DNA from: Spirosoma spitsbergense DSM 19989
GTDB lineage: Bacteria; Bacteroidota; Bacteroidia; Cytophagales; Spirosomataceae
Direction: 5' to 3'
NCBI RefSeq assembly: GCF_000374085.1
Contig: NZ_KB893597.1
Span: forward strand, 1-32,368
Length of the DNA stretch: 32,368 nt
Below the pieces are notes generated by a model that did not search any database, was not told the DNA's origin, and saw only the letters and a list, made by a program, of their open reading frames with translations. Within the stretch, counting starts at the first letter, position 1, and each line of letters opens with the position of its first letter. The position numbers and the translations under genes were made by a program. Positions 24,225 through 32,134 of the stretch are shown here, piece by piece.

Positions 24225-25652
24225 ATGAAAAAAACGATCTATTTCCTGAGTTTGCTAACGGGCCTGACCGCTTGTCAAGTGCTGGAGCTGCAACCTGAAT
24301 CGAGCTTTACGCCCGCCAATTTTTATAAAAACGCCGATGATGCCAAAGCCGCCGTCAGCACTGTATATGACCCGTTGAATTCGAGTAACATGTACGGGCA
24401 GGTGATGTGGATTTTGCAGGACCAGTCTACCGACGATGCTGAATGGGGCGGGGGTCGCTCAACAGCGAACCAGCCCAAAAACGACCTCGACCGGTACACC
24501 TTCACGCCCGCTACGAGCACATTTCAGTCGCTCTGGACCACTACGTATCAAGGCATCAACCGGGCCAATACGGTCATTGCGCGGGTACCCGCCATTACGA
24601 TGGATGAAACGCTGAAAACCCGGCTTGTGGCCGAGGCCAAATTCATGCGTGGATTTTACTATTTCACGCTCGTTCGGCTGTTTGGGGGTGTTCCATTACA
24701 GGTAACCGAAACAACCTCACTGGTTAATTTGAACGTATCCCGCGCTTCGGTGGAAGACGTGTATAAGCAGGTCATTCAGGATTTTACCGATGCTGAAACC
24801 GTTTTGCCTACATCTTACACCGGAGCCGACCTGGGCCGGGCTACGAAAGGAGCCGCCAAAGCGTTTCTGGCGAAGGTCTACCTGACCCGGCAGGAATGGT
24901 CGAAAGCATCGGCCAAGGCCAAAGAAGTAATGGACCTCGGTGTGTATGACCTGTGGACCAATTTTGGTGACGCGTTTCTGCTGGCTAACCGGAACGGTAA
25001 AGAAGGCGTGTTCGAGATGCAGGCTCTCGGCGGTGGGGTGGGAGAAGGCAGTCTGATGCAGGGCTACATGCGCCCCAACTTTGACCGCGTGAACGGTGTA
25101 GCCGGTTTTGGTGATGACCCGGCCACTGAGAATCTGTACAATGCGTATAACGCCATCGACAAACGCCGGAACGTAACGCTGCGGCTGTATTCGGCGACGA
25201 CCACCCCGGCGGCTCCGGGTAGCGTAAACTTTCCGTGTTACGTGTATAAATATCTGGACCCTACTGCCACAGGCAACAACGACGGTTCGAACAACTTCCC
25301 CATCATTCGCTATCCGGACGTACTGCTGATGTACGCCGAAGCCCTGAACGAGCAGGCCGCCGGGAATGCCGATTCCTACGCCGTAGTGAACCGCATCCGC
25401 AACCGGGCGGGGCTACCCGACCTGGCGGGCCTAACGCAGGCGCAATTCCGGGATGCCGTGCTACTGGAACGGCGGCTCGAACTGGCCTTTGAGGGCCACC
25501 GCCGGTACGATCTGGTACGTACCAAACGGCTCATCAGCGCGATGCAGGCGCAGAATTCGACCATAAAAGTAGAGGAGCGGCATTATTTGCTTCCTATTCC
25601 CCAGACAGAAATTGACGTAAACCCATCACTGAACCAAAACCCCGGCTATTGA
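24225..25652 (+). CDS. SusD/RagB-family surface glycan-binding lipoprotein (second)
   Basis: This 475-residue partner of the STN-type SusC has a lipoprotein signal with cysteine at residue 17 (LTAC). Typical family stretches are present: 'SFTPANFYKNADDAKAAVS' near the N-terminus, 'KFMRGFYYFTLVRLFGGVPL' (139-158), 'NFPIIRYPDVLLMYAEALNE', 'ERRLELAFEGHRRYDLVRT' and 'YLLPIPQTEIDVNPSLNQNP' at the end. It is more similar to common SusD proteins of plant-glycan loci than the first one in this window, but ligand prediction is not possible. It is followed 26 bp later by the secreted flavoenzyme, probably in one transcript. Confidence 0.95.
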   Translation: MKKTIYFLSLLTGLTACQVLELQPESSFTPANFYKNADDAKAAVSTVYDPLNSSNMYGQVMWILQDQSTDDAEWGGGRSTANQPKNDLDRYTFTPATSTFQSLWTTTYQGINRANTVIARVPAITMDETLKTRLVAEAKFMRGFYYFTLVRLFGGVPLQVTETTSLVNLNVSRASVEDVYKQVIQDFTDAETVLPTSYTGADLGRATKGAAKAFLAKVYLTRQEWSKASAKAKEVMDLGVYDLWTNFGDAFLLANRNGKEGVFEMQALGGGVGEGSLMQGYMRPNFDRVNGVAGFGDDPATENLYNAYNAIDKRRNVTLRLYSATTTPAAPGSVNFPCYVYKYLDPTATGNNDGSNNFPIIRYPDVLLMYAEALNEQAAGNADSYAVVNRIRNRAGLPDLAGLTQAQFRDAVLLERRLELAFEGHRRYDLVRTKRLISAMQAQNSTIKVEERHYLLPIPQTEIDVNPSLNQNPGY

Positions 25653-25678
25653 TCAAGTCCATCGCCAACCATCTAAGT

Positions 25679-27364
25679 ATGAGAAAAATACTGATTCTTC
25701 TGCTCCTGACGGGTCTGCTGCCTTCAGCAATGGCACAGGTACGACGGGCCGGGCCACGTCAGGACGGGCCAATCAAAGCCGGGCCACGTCAGGCTGACGT
25801 AATTGTTTACGGGGGTACTTCGGCGGCCATTACGGCGGCTGTACAGGTTAAAAAAATGGGTAAATCTGTCATCGTCGTCTCGCCCGATAAACACCTTGGC
25901 GGGCTGAGTTCGGGGGGGCTTGGGTTTACCGATACCGGCGATAAATCGGTGATTGGCGGGCTGGCACGAACGTTCTATGGCCGTCTTTACGACCATTACC
26001 AGAAACCCGAAAACTGGACGTGGGAAAAGCGCGAACAGTTTGGTAACAAAGGACAGGGAACCCCCGCCCTCGACGGAGCTAACCGCACCATGTGGATTTT
26101 TGAACCTCACGCGGCCGAACGGGTTTTTGAGGATTTCGTGCGGGAAAATAATCTCACCGTTTACCGCGACGAATACCTTGATCGCTCAGCAGGGGGTGTT
26201 CAGAAGAAAGGTGTTGCTATTCAATCGTTCAGAACATTAAGTGGTCAGCAGTACGTCGGTAAGATGTTTATCGACTGTACCTACGAGGGCGATTTGATGG
26301 CCGCAGCGGGGGTGTCCTTCCACGTAGGCCGCGAGGCCAACAGCGTCTATGGCGAGGAGTTCAATGGCATTCAACCGGAGGTGTTTCAGCACGGCCATCA
26401 TTTCAAAACGAACGTCAGTCCTTACAAAACTCCCGGCGATCCTAACAGTGGTTTGCTCCCCGAAGTCTCGCCGGAACCTATCGGCAAAAAAGGATCGGGC
26501 GATACTAAAATTCAGGCGTACTGCTTTCGGATGTGCCTGAGCAACCACCCCGATAACCGCATTCCCTTTATTAAACCCGTGGGATATGATCCCGCCCGCT
26601 ACGAACTGTTGGCGCGGGTATATGCCAATGGTTACACCGAAACGTTCGATAAGTATGATGCCATTCCAAACCGTAAAACGGATACCAACAACCATGGCCC
26701 GTTCAACACGGACTATCTTGGCAAAAACTACGACTATCCCGAAGCCACGTACGAACGTCGGCGCGAGATTATCCGCGACCACGAGTTGTACCAGAAAGGG
26801 CTGATGTACTTCCTGCAAAACGACCCGCGCGTACCCGCAGACGTACACGAGAAAATGCAGCAATGGGGGTTACCCAAAGATGAATTTAAGGATAACGGCG
26901 GCTGGCCCCACCAGATCTACGTCCGCGAAGCCCGGCGTATGACTGGCGAGTTTGTGATGAAAGAGGCCGACGCGCTGGGTAGAACGACCGTACCCGATCC
27001 AATCGGCATGGGTTCCTACGCGCTGGATGCGCACAATGCCCAACGGTACGTAAAAGCCGATGGCTTCGTGCAGAATGAGGGCGACATTGGTGTACACCCC
27101 GAGCGACCCTACTCCATAGCGTATGGGTCAATAGTGCCGAAAGAAACCGAGTGCCAGAACCTGCTGGTACCCGTTGCCATATCGGCCAGCCACATTGCTT
27201 ATGGCAGTATTCGGATGGAACCGGTGTTCATGATTCTGGGTCAGTCGGCGGCTACTGCCGCGGTGTTGGCCATTCAAAGTAAGATGAGTCCACAGAAATT
27301 ACCTTACGGAATTCTCAAAGCTGCGTTGCTAAAGGATGGGCAACAATTGACGCTGCCGAAATAA
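25679..27364 (+). CDS. Secreted FAD-dependent oxidoreductase
   Basis: This 561-residue protein has a Sec-type signal peptide (residues 1-19, SAMA/Q). A repeat-derived linker follows (21-39, with AGPRQ twice), then the flavin-binding Rossmann segment 'DVIVYGGTSAAITAA' (40-54) and 'HLGGLSSGGLGFTDTG' (72-87). The late motif 'ISASHIAYGSIRMEPVF' (501-517) shares the pattern SASHxAxGSxR, with His505, with the first flavoenzyme of the locus. Members of this group are often labelled xanthan lyase in databases without support; the sequence shows a flavin oxidoreductase. The ATG at 25679 is chosen over an in-frame TTG at 25649, because it starts the signal peptide and avoids overlap with susD. Substrate unknown. 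A periplasmic flavoenzyme must acquire FAD outside or be exported folded, which is unusual with this signal. Confidence 0.85.
   Translation: MRKILILLLLTGLLPSAMAQVRRAGPRQDGPIKAGPRQADVIVYGGTSAAITAAVQVKKMGKSVIVVSPDKHLGGLSSGGLGFTDTGDKSVIGGLARTFYGRLYDHYQKPENWTWEKREQFGNKGQGTPALDGANRTMWIFEPHAAERVFEDFVRENNLTVYRDEYLDRSAGGVQKKGVAIQSFRTLSGQQYVGKMFIDCTYEGDLMAAAGVSFHVGREANSVYGEEFNGIQPEVFQHGHHFKTNVSPYKTPGDPNSGLLPEVSPEPIGKKGSGDTKIQAYCFRMCLSNHPDNRIPFIKPVGYDPARYELLARVYANGYTETFDKYDAIPNRKTDTNNHGPFNTDYLGKNYDYPEATYERRREIIRDHELYQKGLMYFLQNDPRVPADVHEKMQQWGLPKDEFKDNGGWPHQIYVREARRMTGEFVMKEADALGRTTVPDPIGMGSYALDAHNAQRYVKADGFVQNEGDIGVHPERPYSIAYGSIVPKETECQNLLVPVAISASHIAYGSIRMEPVFMILGQSAATAAVLAIQSKMSPQKLPYGILKAALLKDGQQLTLPK
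25749..25793 (+). repeat. In-frame GGGCC-bounded coding repeat, two units
   Basis: A 15-bp sequence, ccgggccacgtcagg, occurs twice exactly with a 30-bp period (25749-25763 and 25779-25793). It encodes AGPRQ twice directly after the signal peptide of the FAD enzyme. The first unit continues into a second GGGCC at 25766-25770. The same 13-bp core gggccacgtcagg recurs on the minus strand inside the hybrid sensor kinase gene (28974-28986), so this looks like a dispersed repeat rather than a simple local duplication. Confidence 0.75.
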
Positions 27365-27398
27365 TCTGGTGATTAACGCCGTACACTAAACTCCCTCG

Positions 27399-27434
27399 AA
27401 AAGCCGCTCCCTAGTCCTGCTGGCGCGGCTTTTT
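27399..27434 (+). terminator. Rho-independent terminator
   Basis: The stem aaaagccgc (27399-27407) pairs with gcggctttt (27425-27433), giving 9 bp around a 17-nt loop and followed by a further T. It begins 34 bp after the stop codon of the secreted flavoenzyme and closes the second plus-strand block. The A run on the left side makes it possibly active against minus-strand transcripts from the hybrid regulator gene. The GCCGC/GCGGC core is like that of the terminator at 537-576, and each is followed by a copy of the 290-bp repeat. Confidence 0.8.
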
Positions 27435-27523
27435 GATGCGGTGATTATTTCGGTACAGTCGGTTGGAAAAGGAATAAAAATCCTATTTCACTCCCCCTTT
27501 ACAACCTGGCCAGTCTCAGCTGG

Positions 27524-27811
27524 AATCGGAGGTTTATCTGAACGATTTCCAGCGGTTGCTGATCGTGTACAACTTATTCACTGATAGCCAAATAACGAGC
27601 TCATTAATTTGCATTCACAAGCCTTTTGTTGGACAGAAATGCCAGTTGAGTAGGAGGGGGACTGTACCGATTTAAACAGGCTAGTTGTGTAAAGAAAACG
27701 CGACGTAACCTGTATCAGAAGCCTAACGAGGGATTATCGAGCTATCTTTTGCCTGAAGAAAACTGAGCAGTACTGTCCTTGTAAAATCACTCAATTGAGC
27801 CGGCACAATTG
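27524..27811. repeat. Non-coding direct repeat, copy B
   Basis: This 288-bp segment is collinear with 580-873. Shared anchors are tcggagg near the start, aaataacgag (27590-27599), gttgagtaggagggg (27645-27659), the 'aagcct...gggatt...cgagcta' block near 27719-27743 and cacaattg (27804-27811). Offsets from the copy start agree with copy A within 1 to 6 bases. It has no credible gene. It lies ~90 bp after the terminator of the flavoenzyme gene and 119 bp from the stop codon of the minus-strand regulator, so both copies sit between a plus-strand terminator and the 3' end of a minus-strand regulator gene. A short ctgt/acag hairpin just after the exact block is kept in both copies, whereas a 9-bp longer-range pairing in copy A is lost here. 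Confidence 0.7.
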
Positions 27812-27930
27812 AATGGAGAAGGCGAGGGTGTAGGGTAATGATAATACACCAATTTGGCAAAACTACGCGATGAGGGTTCATCCCGGAAAAAGGCAGAACT
27901 GTTCCAGCGGGTAGAAAAAACGGAGATTGC

Positions 27931-30900
27931 TTACGCCATGTCCCGAAAGCTGCTGGGGGAGACCCCTTTTTCTTCCGAAAAAACCCGGCTGAAGTACCGG
28001 GGATTATCGAAGCCTACCGCATACCCAACTTCAGCAACACTCAACGCTGAATTTAGTAGCAGCTCTTCGGCTTTTTGCAGGCGAAGAGCCCTCAGGTAAG
28101 GAATCACGGACATGCCGGTCAGGGCCATTACCTTACGGTACAGCGAGTTCCGGCTCATGCCCATCAACTGACAGATCATGGTCGTATCAAGGGCCACGTT
28201 ATCCAGATGAAGCTCCAGGGTACTGCGCAGTTTTGCCACAAACTGGTCTTCCCGCGCGTCGGCCCCGTTGGCAGGAACCGGGCCAGGGGGCGGGTTGCCC
28301 AGCGCCCGCTGGCTGTAGAAGCGCTGCAGCAGTCGTCTGGTCTGTAGCAGATTACCCAGCACGAGGAGCAACTCTTCCCGCTGGAAGGGCTTAATTAGGT
28401 ACGCATCGCCCCCCCGCCGTAAGCCCGTAATTCGGTCGTCTACCGCGGCCCGGGCCGTGAGCAGTACAATCGGAATGTGGCTGGTGCGTTCGTCGTTCTT
28501 CAGGGTGTCGCAGAGTTCAAATCCGTCTCTGACGGGCATCATCACATCACTCACAATCAGGTCCGGTGTGATGGCTATGGCCTGGTCAATGCCGATCTGC
28601 CCGTTTTCGGCCCGTACCACCTGGTACTCCTCCCGCAGGCAGGTCTGGATATAGGCGGCTACGTCATCATTGTCTTCCACCAGCAACAGCACGGGCTGGT
28701 CCGGATACACTTCCGATCCTGCTTCGACCCCGTCACCCATCTCGCCCGGGTCAGGCGCGACCAGTGTGGGTACGGGAAGCACGTCGTCGACCAGAGGTGC
28801 CTGCCTGGTCAGGGGCAGACGAACCATGAAGTCCGCGCCGTGCCCCTCCAGGCCGGACCGGTTGCGAACCGCCAGCCCCCCTTGCATCAGACCTACCAAT
28901 TCCCGCACCAGCGAGAGACCAATGCCAGTGCCACCACTGACGGGCTGAACTATATCAGCCGGGGGCGGCCCCGCCTGACGTGGCCCAGCCAATCCAGGCG
29001 GGGCCTGATAAAAGCGGTCAAAGATCCTGGTCAGGCTGGCCGGGTCAATGCCGGGGCCGGTATCGCTGACGGTGATCTGAATCCACGGGCCATCCAGACG
29101 CTGGCTGGGGATAAGTGCCTCGTGGTAGCCCGCGGGAGCGAGGGGTTGCCATGAGGCCTGAATGACCACTTCGCACCTTATCAGCCCCCCCGCCGGGGTA
29201 AACCTAAGGGCGTTGGCCAGCAGGTTGCTGACGATATCCTGTAGTTTGTCCGGGTTGAAGTCGGCCTCACAGGAGGCTTCTTCCGCGTGTATCGCCAGCT
29301 CCACGCCTTTGGTGCAGGCCATTGACTGAAACGATTCGCCTACGTAGCGAATGAAGTGGATCAGGTCACCCCGCACCAGCTGCAACGGCATCTCACCCGC
29401 TTCCAGCCGGGAGAGGTCCAGCATCTGGTTGATTAACCGCAGCAGGTTGCGGCCGCTGCGCTCAATCAGGCGGGCCGTCTGCCGCAAACCGGGGTCTGCC
29501 TGCTGATGGAGGTTGTCGGCCATGCCCAGAATGACCGTCAGGGGGGTGCGAAACTCATGGGAGATATTGGCAAAAAAGCGAGACTTAGTCTCGTCAAGCT
29601 GTTGCAGATCCTGAGCCTGCCGGGCAATGACCCGGGTGGCCTCGTTGATCTGGGTTTGCAGTCTAATTTGCGCTTTTTGGTATTGCCGGTCCCGCCATCG
29701 CCCCCAGGCCCACACACTGCCCAGCAACAAAAACGCCAGGGGAAAGGCAAACCAGCCGCGCAGATAAAATGGCCGCAGCACATGCACCCCAATGGAAAGC
29801 AAAGCCGACGACCGGCGACCGTCGGCGGCCTGCCCCCGGATCAGCAGGGTATGATCGCCATAGGGCAGGTTACCCAGTTGCAGCGAGGACTCGGTCTGGT
29901 AACGCCAGGTATTATCCACCCCCTTGAATTGGTAGGCATAGGTGTTTTTCTGGGCATCGGTGTAGTTGAGCAGCGCGACCTCGAGGGTACTGCTCCGGTC
30001 ATTGGGCTGCAGCGTGATCTGACCGGTTTTGAGCAACTCCCCGGTTTTGTCGACCAGCGTGTTGCGGTCGGCATTGAACTGGCGGAAGGAAACCACCCGC
30101 AGGGGCAGTGAGGGGAGGGGGGGCTCGGCTTCGAAATCACGCGGGTCGAAGGCCGTTACCCCGTTGAGACCCCCGAAATAGAGCCGCCCCTGGGCATCCT
30201 GGTAATGCGCGATGCGGTTGAACTCGTTGTGGGTGATGCCCTCCTGCACCGTGTAGGTCCGGGTGGTGAGCCGGAAGGGATCAAACAGCATGATACCGTA
30301 GTCGCTGCTGAGCCAGAGGTGGCCCCGCCGGTCGGCATATACGGCGTAAATATTATCGTTGTTCAACCCATCAGCCCGTTTGAAGGGACGGTAGCGGCAT
30401 CGGGCGCGATCCCAGCGGACCAGCCCGGCATTGGCCGTGGCCAGCCAGAATAGTCCATTGGGGTCCTGATAGAAGTGCTGGTAGCTGTCGGCGGGCAGCC
30501 TGAATGGTCCGCTACCGCCACGCCAGTAGCGGGCCGTGACGCCTTTTTGTGGATCGACCGTGTAGAGCCCCGTGGTGGCGCACAGCCAAAGGGTACCCTG
30601 CTGGTCGGGAGCAATGTGCAGGACGTGGGCCTGGGCTAATTCGGGAAACTGGTTATAGCCCCCAAACGGCGTTACCCGGTTTGTGGCCGGGTCAACCAGC
30701 CACAGGCCAGGGTCGCCACCGGCTAGCAACCGGTGGGGGTTAGCCGAAAAGGGATGAATGGTCCATACGGCTCCCGGGCCGGGTATGGGCGTTACGCTGG
30801 TCTTGGTGGTCCGGTAATCGTAAGCAATCAGCGTATGGTCTGCGCATAAGTAGAGCTTACCCGCCAGGTTACCGCTCAAACTAATGAATGACCGCTGCTT

Positions 30901-32076
30901 CGGTAGCAGTTGGCGGGCCGAGGTCCCCGAACGCCTGCTGGCGAATAAACCCACGTCATTCTCCAGATTCGTGTAGAGCGTATCGCCCACGGCGGTAATG
31001 CCCCGAACGGCGGGTTGTTTCCCGCTGCCGGATAGATGGAACAGGCGCTGAAAATAGTTCTGGCTAAGCCGGATCTGGTAGAGGCCAAAGCTGGTTCCCA
31101 TCCAAAGGCCCCCGTTTCTGTCCCGAAAAAAACTCCGGTCGTCAATCGGGCCGCTGGCCAGTTGATCGCTGATGTCGAGGGCCACCCGATTGGCCGTGTC
31201 CCGCAACTGGTAGCCATTCCAAACCAGTCCGCTCCGGTCGAAGGCAAAGGCAAGTCGTTGTCGCATTTTCTCCGGTTTGATCAGCTCATTGGCTTGGTCA
31301 TGGCGATGGCCCGCCCCGTCGATTTTATACAGTGGGGTCGTATCAGGGTGCTGCGCGTCTCGTAAAGTGCCGTAAAAGAATTCGGTACCGGCATGGCGCT
31401 GGCCTAAACAGATATAGATAGTTCCTGGGTGGTTGACGGTTTGCAGCACGCGCCCATCCGCCGTCAACTCCACGAGTTGATTCCCATTGGCAATGGCCCA
31501 GACGGTGTTGCGGGAGGTAACGGCCGCCAGGATTAGTGTCCGGTAGCGGGGTAGTGACACCGTCTTCAAACCCGACCGGGGGTGGTAGACGTTCAGTTTG
31601 GCCGGCTGTTGGTCAATAAAGAAGATGGTTCCGTCTGTACCACTCAGCAGGATCTGCGGCCCTGCCGGGGGGTTAGCGGGTTGGAGCCGTTGAAAGCGTT
31701 CCTCGAAAGAGGTGGCTACGCCCGTTACCGGATCGAAGAGGGTGATGGCTGATTTACCCTCGGGGCCCATGAGCCACAGCAGCCCGTCTGCATCCTGGGC
31801 AATGGAGCGGATGTCATCAAAATTAAGCCCGTTTTTTTCTTTGGTGTAGGTGGTGAACGTAGCTCCGTCGAAGCGGTTGAGCCCAAACTTGGTGCCGAAC
31901 CACATAAAGTCCCGGCGGTCCTGGAAAATGGCGTTCACTTCACGGTGGGCCAGGCCGTTCTCCGGGCCATATCGCTGAACAGAGGCTGCAAAGTGCTGCG
32001 CCCCGGTCTGGAGGGACCCGGCCAACGAGCAGCAACCGAATAAGAGGGCTAAGGCCAGGCTGACTGCTTTCAACAT
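27931..32076 (-). CDS. Hybrid two-component system regulator (sensor kinase, receiver and AraC-type DNA-binding domain)
   Basis: This 1381-residue one-protein signalling system has a signal sequence at the N-terminus and a periplasmic part of two-component-regulator propeller repeats (~35-650, with blades such as 'DFMWFGTKFGLNRFDG' and 'GHLWLSSDYGIMLFDP'). A Y_Y_Y domain (~665-765) and a membrane helix (~774-792) follow. The histidine kinase has His840 in 'SHEFRTPL', an N box at ~952-961, 'DTGPGID' at 1005-1011 and 'GGTGIGLSLV' at 1048-1057. The receiver (~1128-1242) has phospho-acceptor Asp1177 and Lys1229. The AraC-type helix-turn-helix domain occupies ~1282-1381. All key residues are present. 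The ATG at 32076 is preferred to an in-frame TTG at 32115. The ATP lid carries an extra repeat-encoded segment (1025-1037). It probably senses a glycan fragment and activates a block of this locus. A transposase gene ends 58 bp upstream. Confidence 0.95.
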   Translation of the reverse strand: MLKAVSLALALLFGCCSLAGSLQTGAQHFAASVQRYGPENGLAHREVNAIFQDRRDFMWFGTKFGLNRFDGATFTTYTKEKNGLNFDDIRSIAQDADGLLWLMGPEGKSAITLFDPVTGVATSFEERFQRLQPANPPAGPQILLSGTDGTIFFIDQQPAKLNVYHPRSGLKTVSLPRYRTLILAAVTSRNTVWAIANGNQLVELTADGRVLQTVNHPGTIYICLGQRHAGTEFFYGTLRDAQHPDTTPLYKIDGAGHRHDQANELIKPEKMRQRLAFAFDRSGLVWNGYQLRDTANRVALDISDQLASGPIDDRSFFRDRNGGLWMGTSFGLYQIRLSQNYFQRLFHLSGSGKQPAVRGITAVGDTLYTNLENDVGLFASRRSGTSARQLLPKQRSFISLSGNLAGKLYLCADHTLIAYDYRTTKTSVTPIPGPGAVWTIHPFSANPHRLLAGGDPGLWLVDPATNRVTPFGGYNQFPELAQAHVLHIAPDQQGTLWLCATTGLYTVDPQKGVTARYWRGGSGPFRLPADSYQHFYQDPNGLFWLATANAGLVRWDRARCRYRPFKRADGLNNDNIYAVYADRRGHLWLSSDYGIMLFDPFRLTTRTYTVQEGITHNEFNRIAHYQDAQGRLYFGGLNGVTAFDPRDFEAEPPLPSLPLRVVSFRQFNADRNTLVDKTGELLKTGQITLQPNDRSSTLEVALLNYTDAQKNTYAYQFKGVDNTWRYQTESSLQLGNLPYGDHTLLIRGQAADGRRSSALLSIGVHVLRPFYLRGWFAFPLAFLLLGSVWAWGRWRDRQYQKAQIRLQTQINEATRVIARQAQDLQQLDETKSRFFANISHEFRTPLTVILGMADNLHQQADPGLRQTARLIERSGRNLLRLINQMLDLSRLEAGEMPLQLVRGDLIHFIRYVGESFQSMACTKGVELAIHAEEASCEADFNPDKLQDIVSNLLANALRFTPAGGLIRCEVVIQASWQPLAPAGYHEALIPSQRLDGPWIQITVSDTGPGIDPASLTRIFDRFYQAPPGLAGPRQAGPPPADIVQPVSGGTGIGLSLVRELVGLMQGGLAVRNRSGLEGHGADFMVRLPLTRQAPLVDDVLPVPTLVAPDPGEMGDGVEAGSEVYPDQPVLLLVEDNDDVAAYIQTCLREEYQVVRAENGQIGIDQAIAITPDLIVSDVMMPVRDGFELCDTLKNDERTSHIPIVLLTARAAVDDRITGLRRGGDAYLIKPFQREELLLVLGNLLQTRRLLQRFYSQRALGNPPPGPVPANGADAREDQFVAKLRSTLELHLDNVALDTTMICQLMGMSRNSLYRKVMALTGMSVIPYLRALRLQKAEELLLNSALSVAEVGYAVGFDNPRYFSRVFSEEKGVSPSSFRDMA
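28967..29005 (-). repeat. 39-bp palindromic in-frame repeat in the kinase ATP lid
   Basis: A perfect 11-bp inverted repeat (ggccccgcctg at 28967-28977, caggcggggcc at 28995-29005) encloses 17 nt that include a second small stem (tggc 28981-28984 with gcca 28988-28991). The length is a multiple of three and encodes APPGLAGPRQAGP in the regulator. Its core cctgacgtggccc (28974-28986) is the reverse complement of the 13-bp core found twice in the FAD enzyme gene. Over 22 positions the match to the first FAD copy is 19. It lies between 'DRFYQ' and 'GGTGIG' of the HATPase domain, a variable loop that tolerates insertion. Confidence 0.75.
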
Positions 32077-32134
32077 GTGATTTTTTGATGCCTGATTTCG
32101 GGGATGGGTTGTCAAATCAATGGTTAGTCAATAT

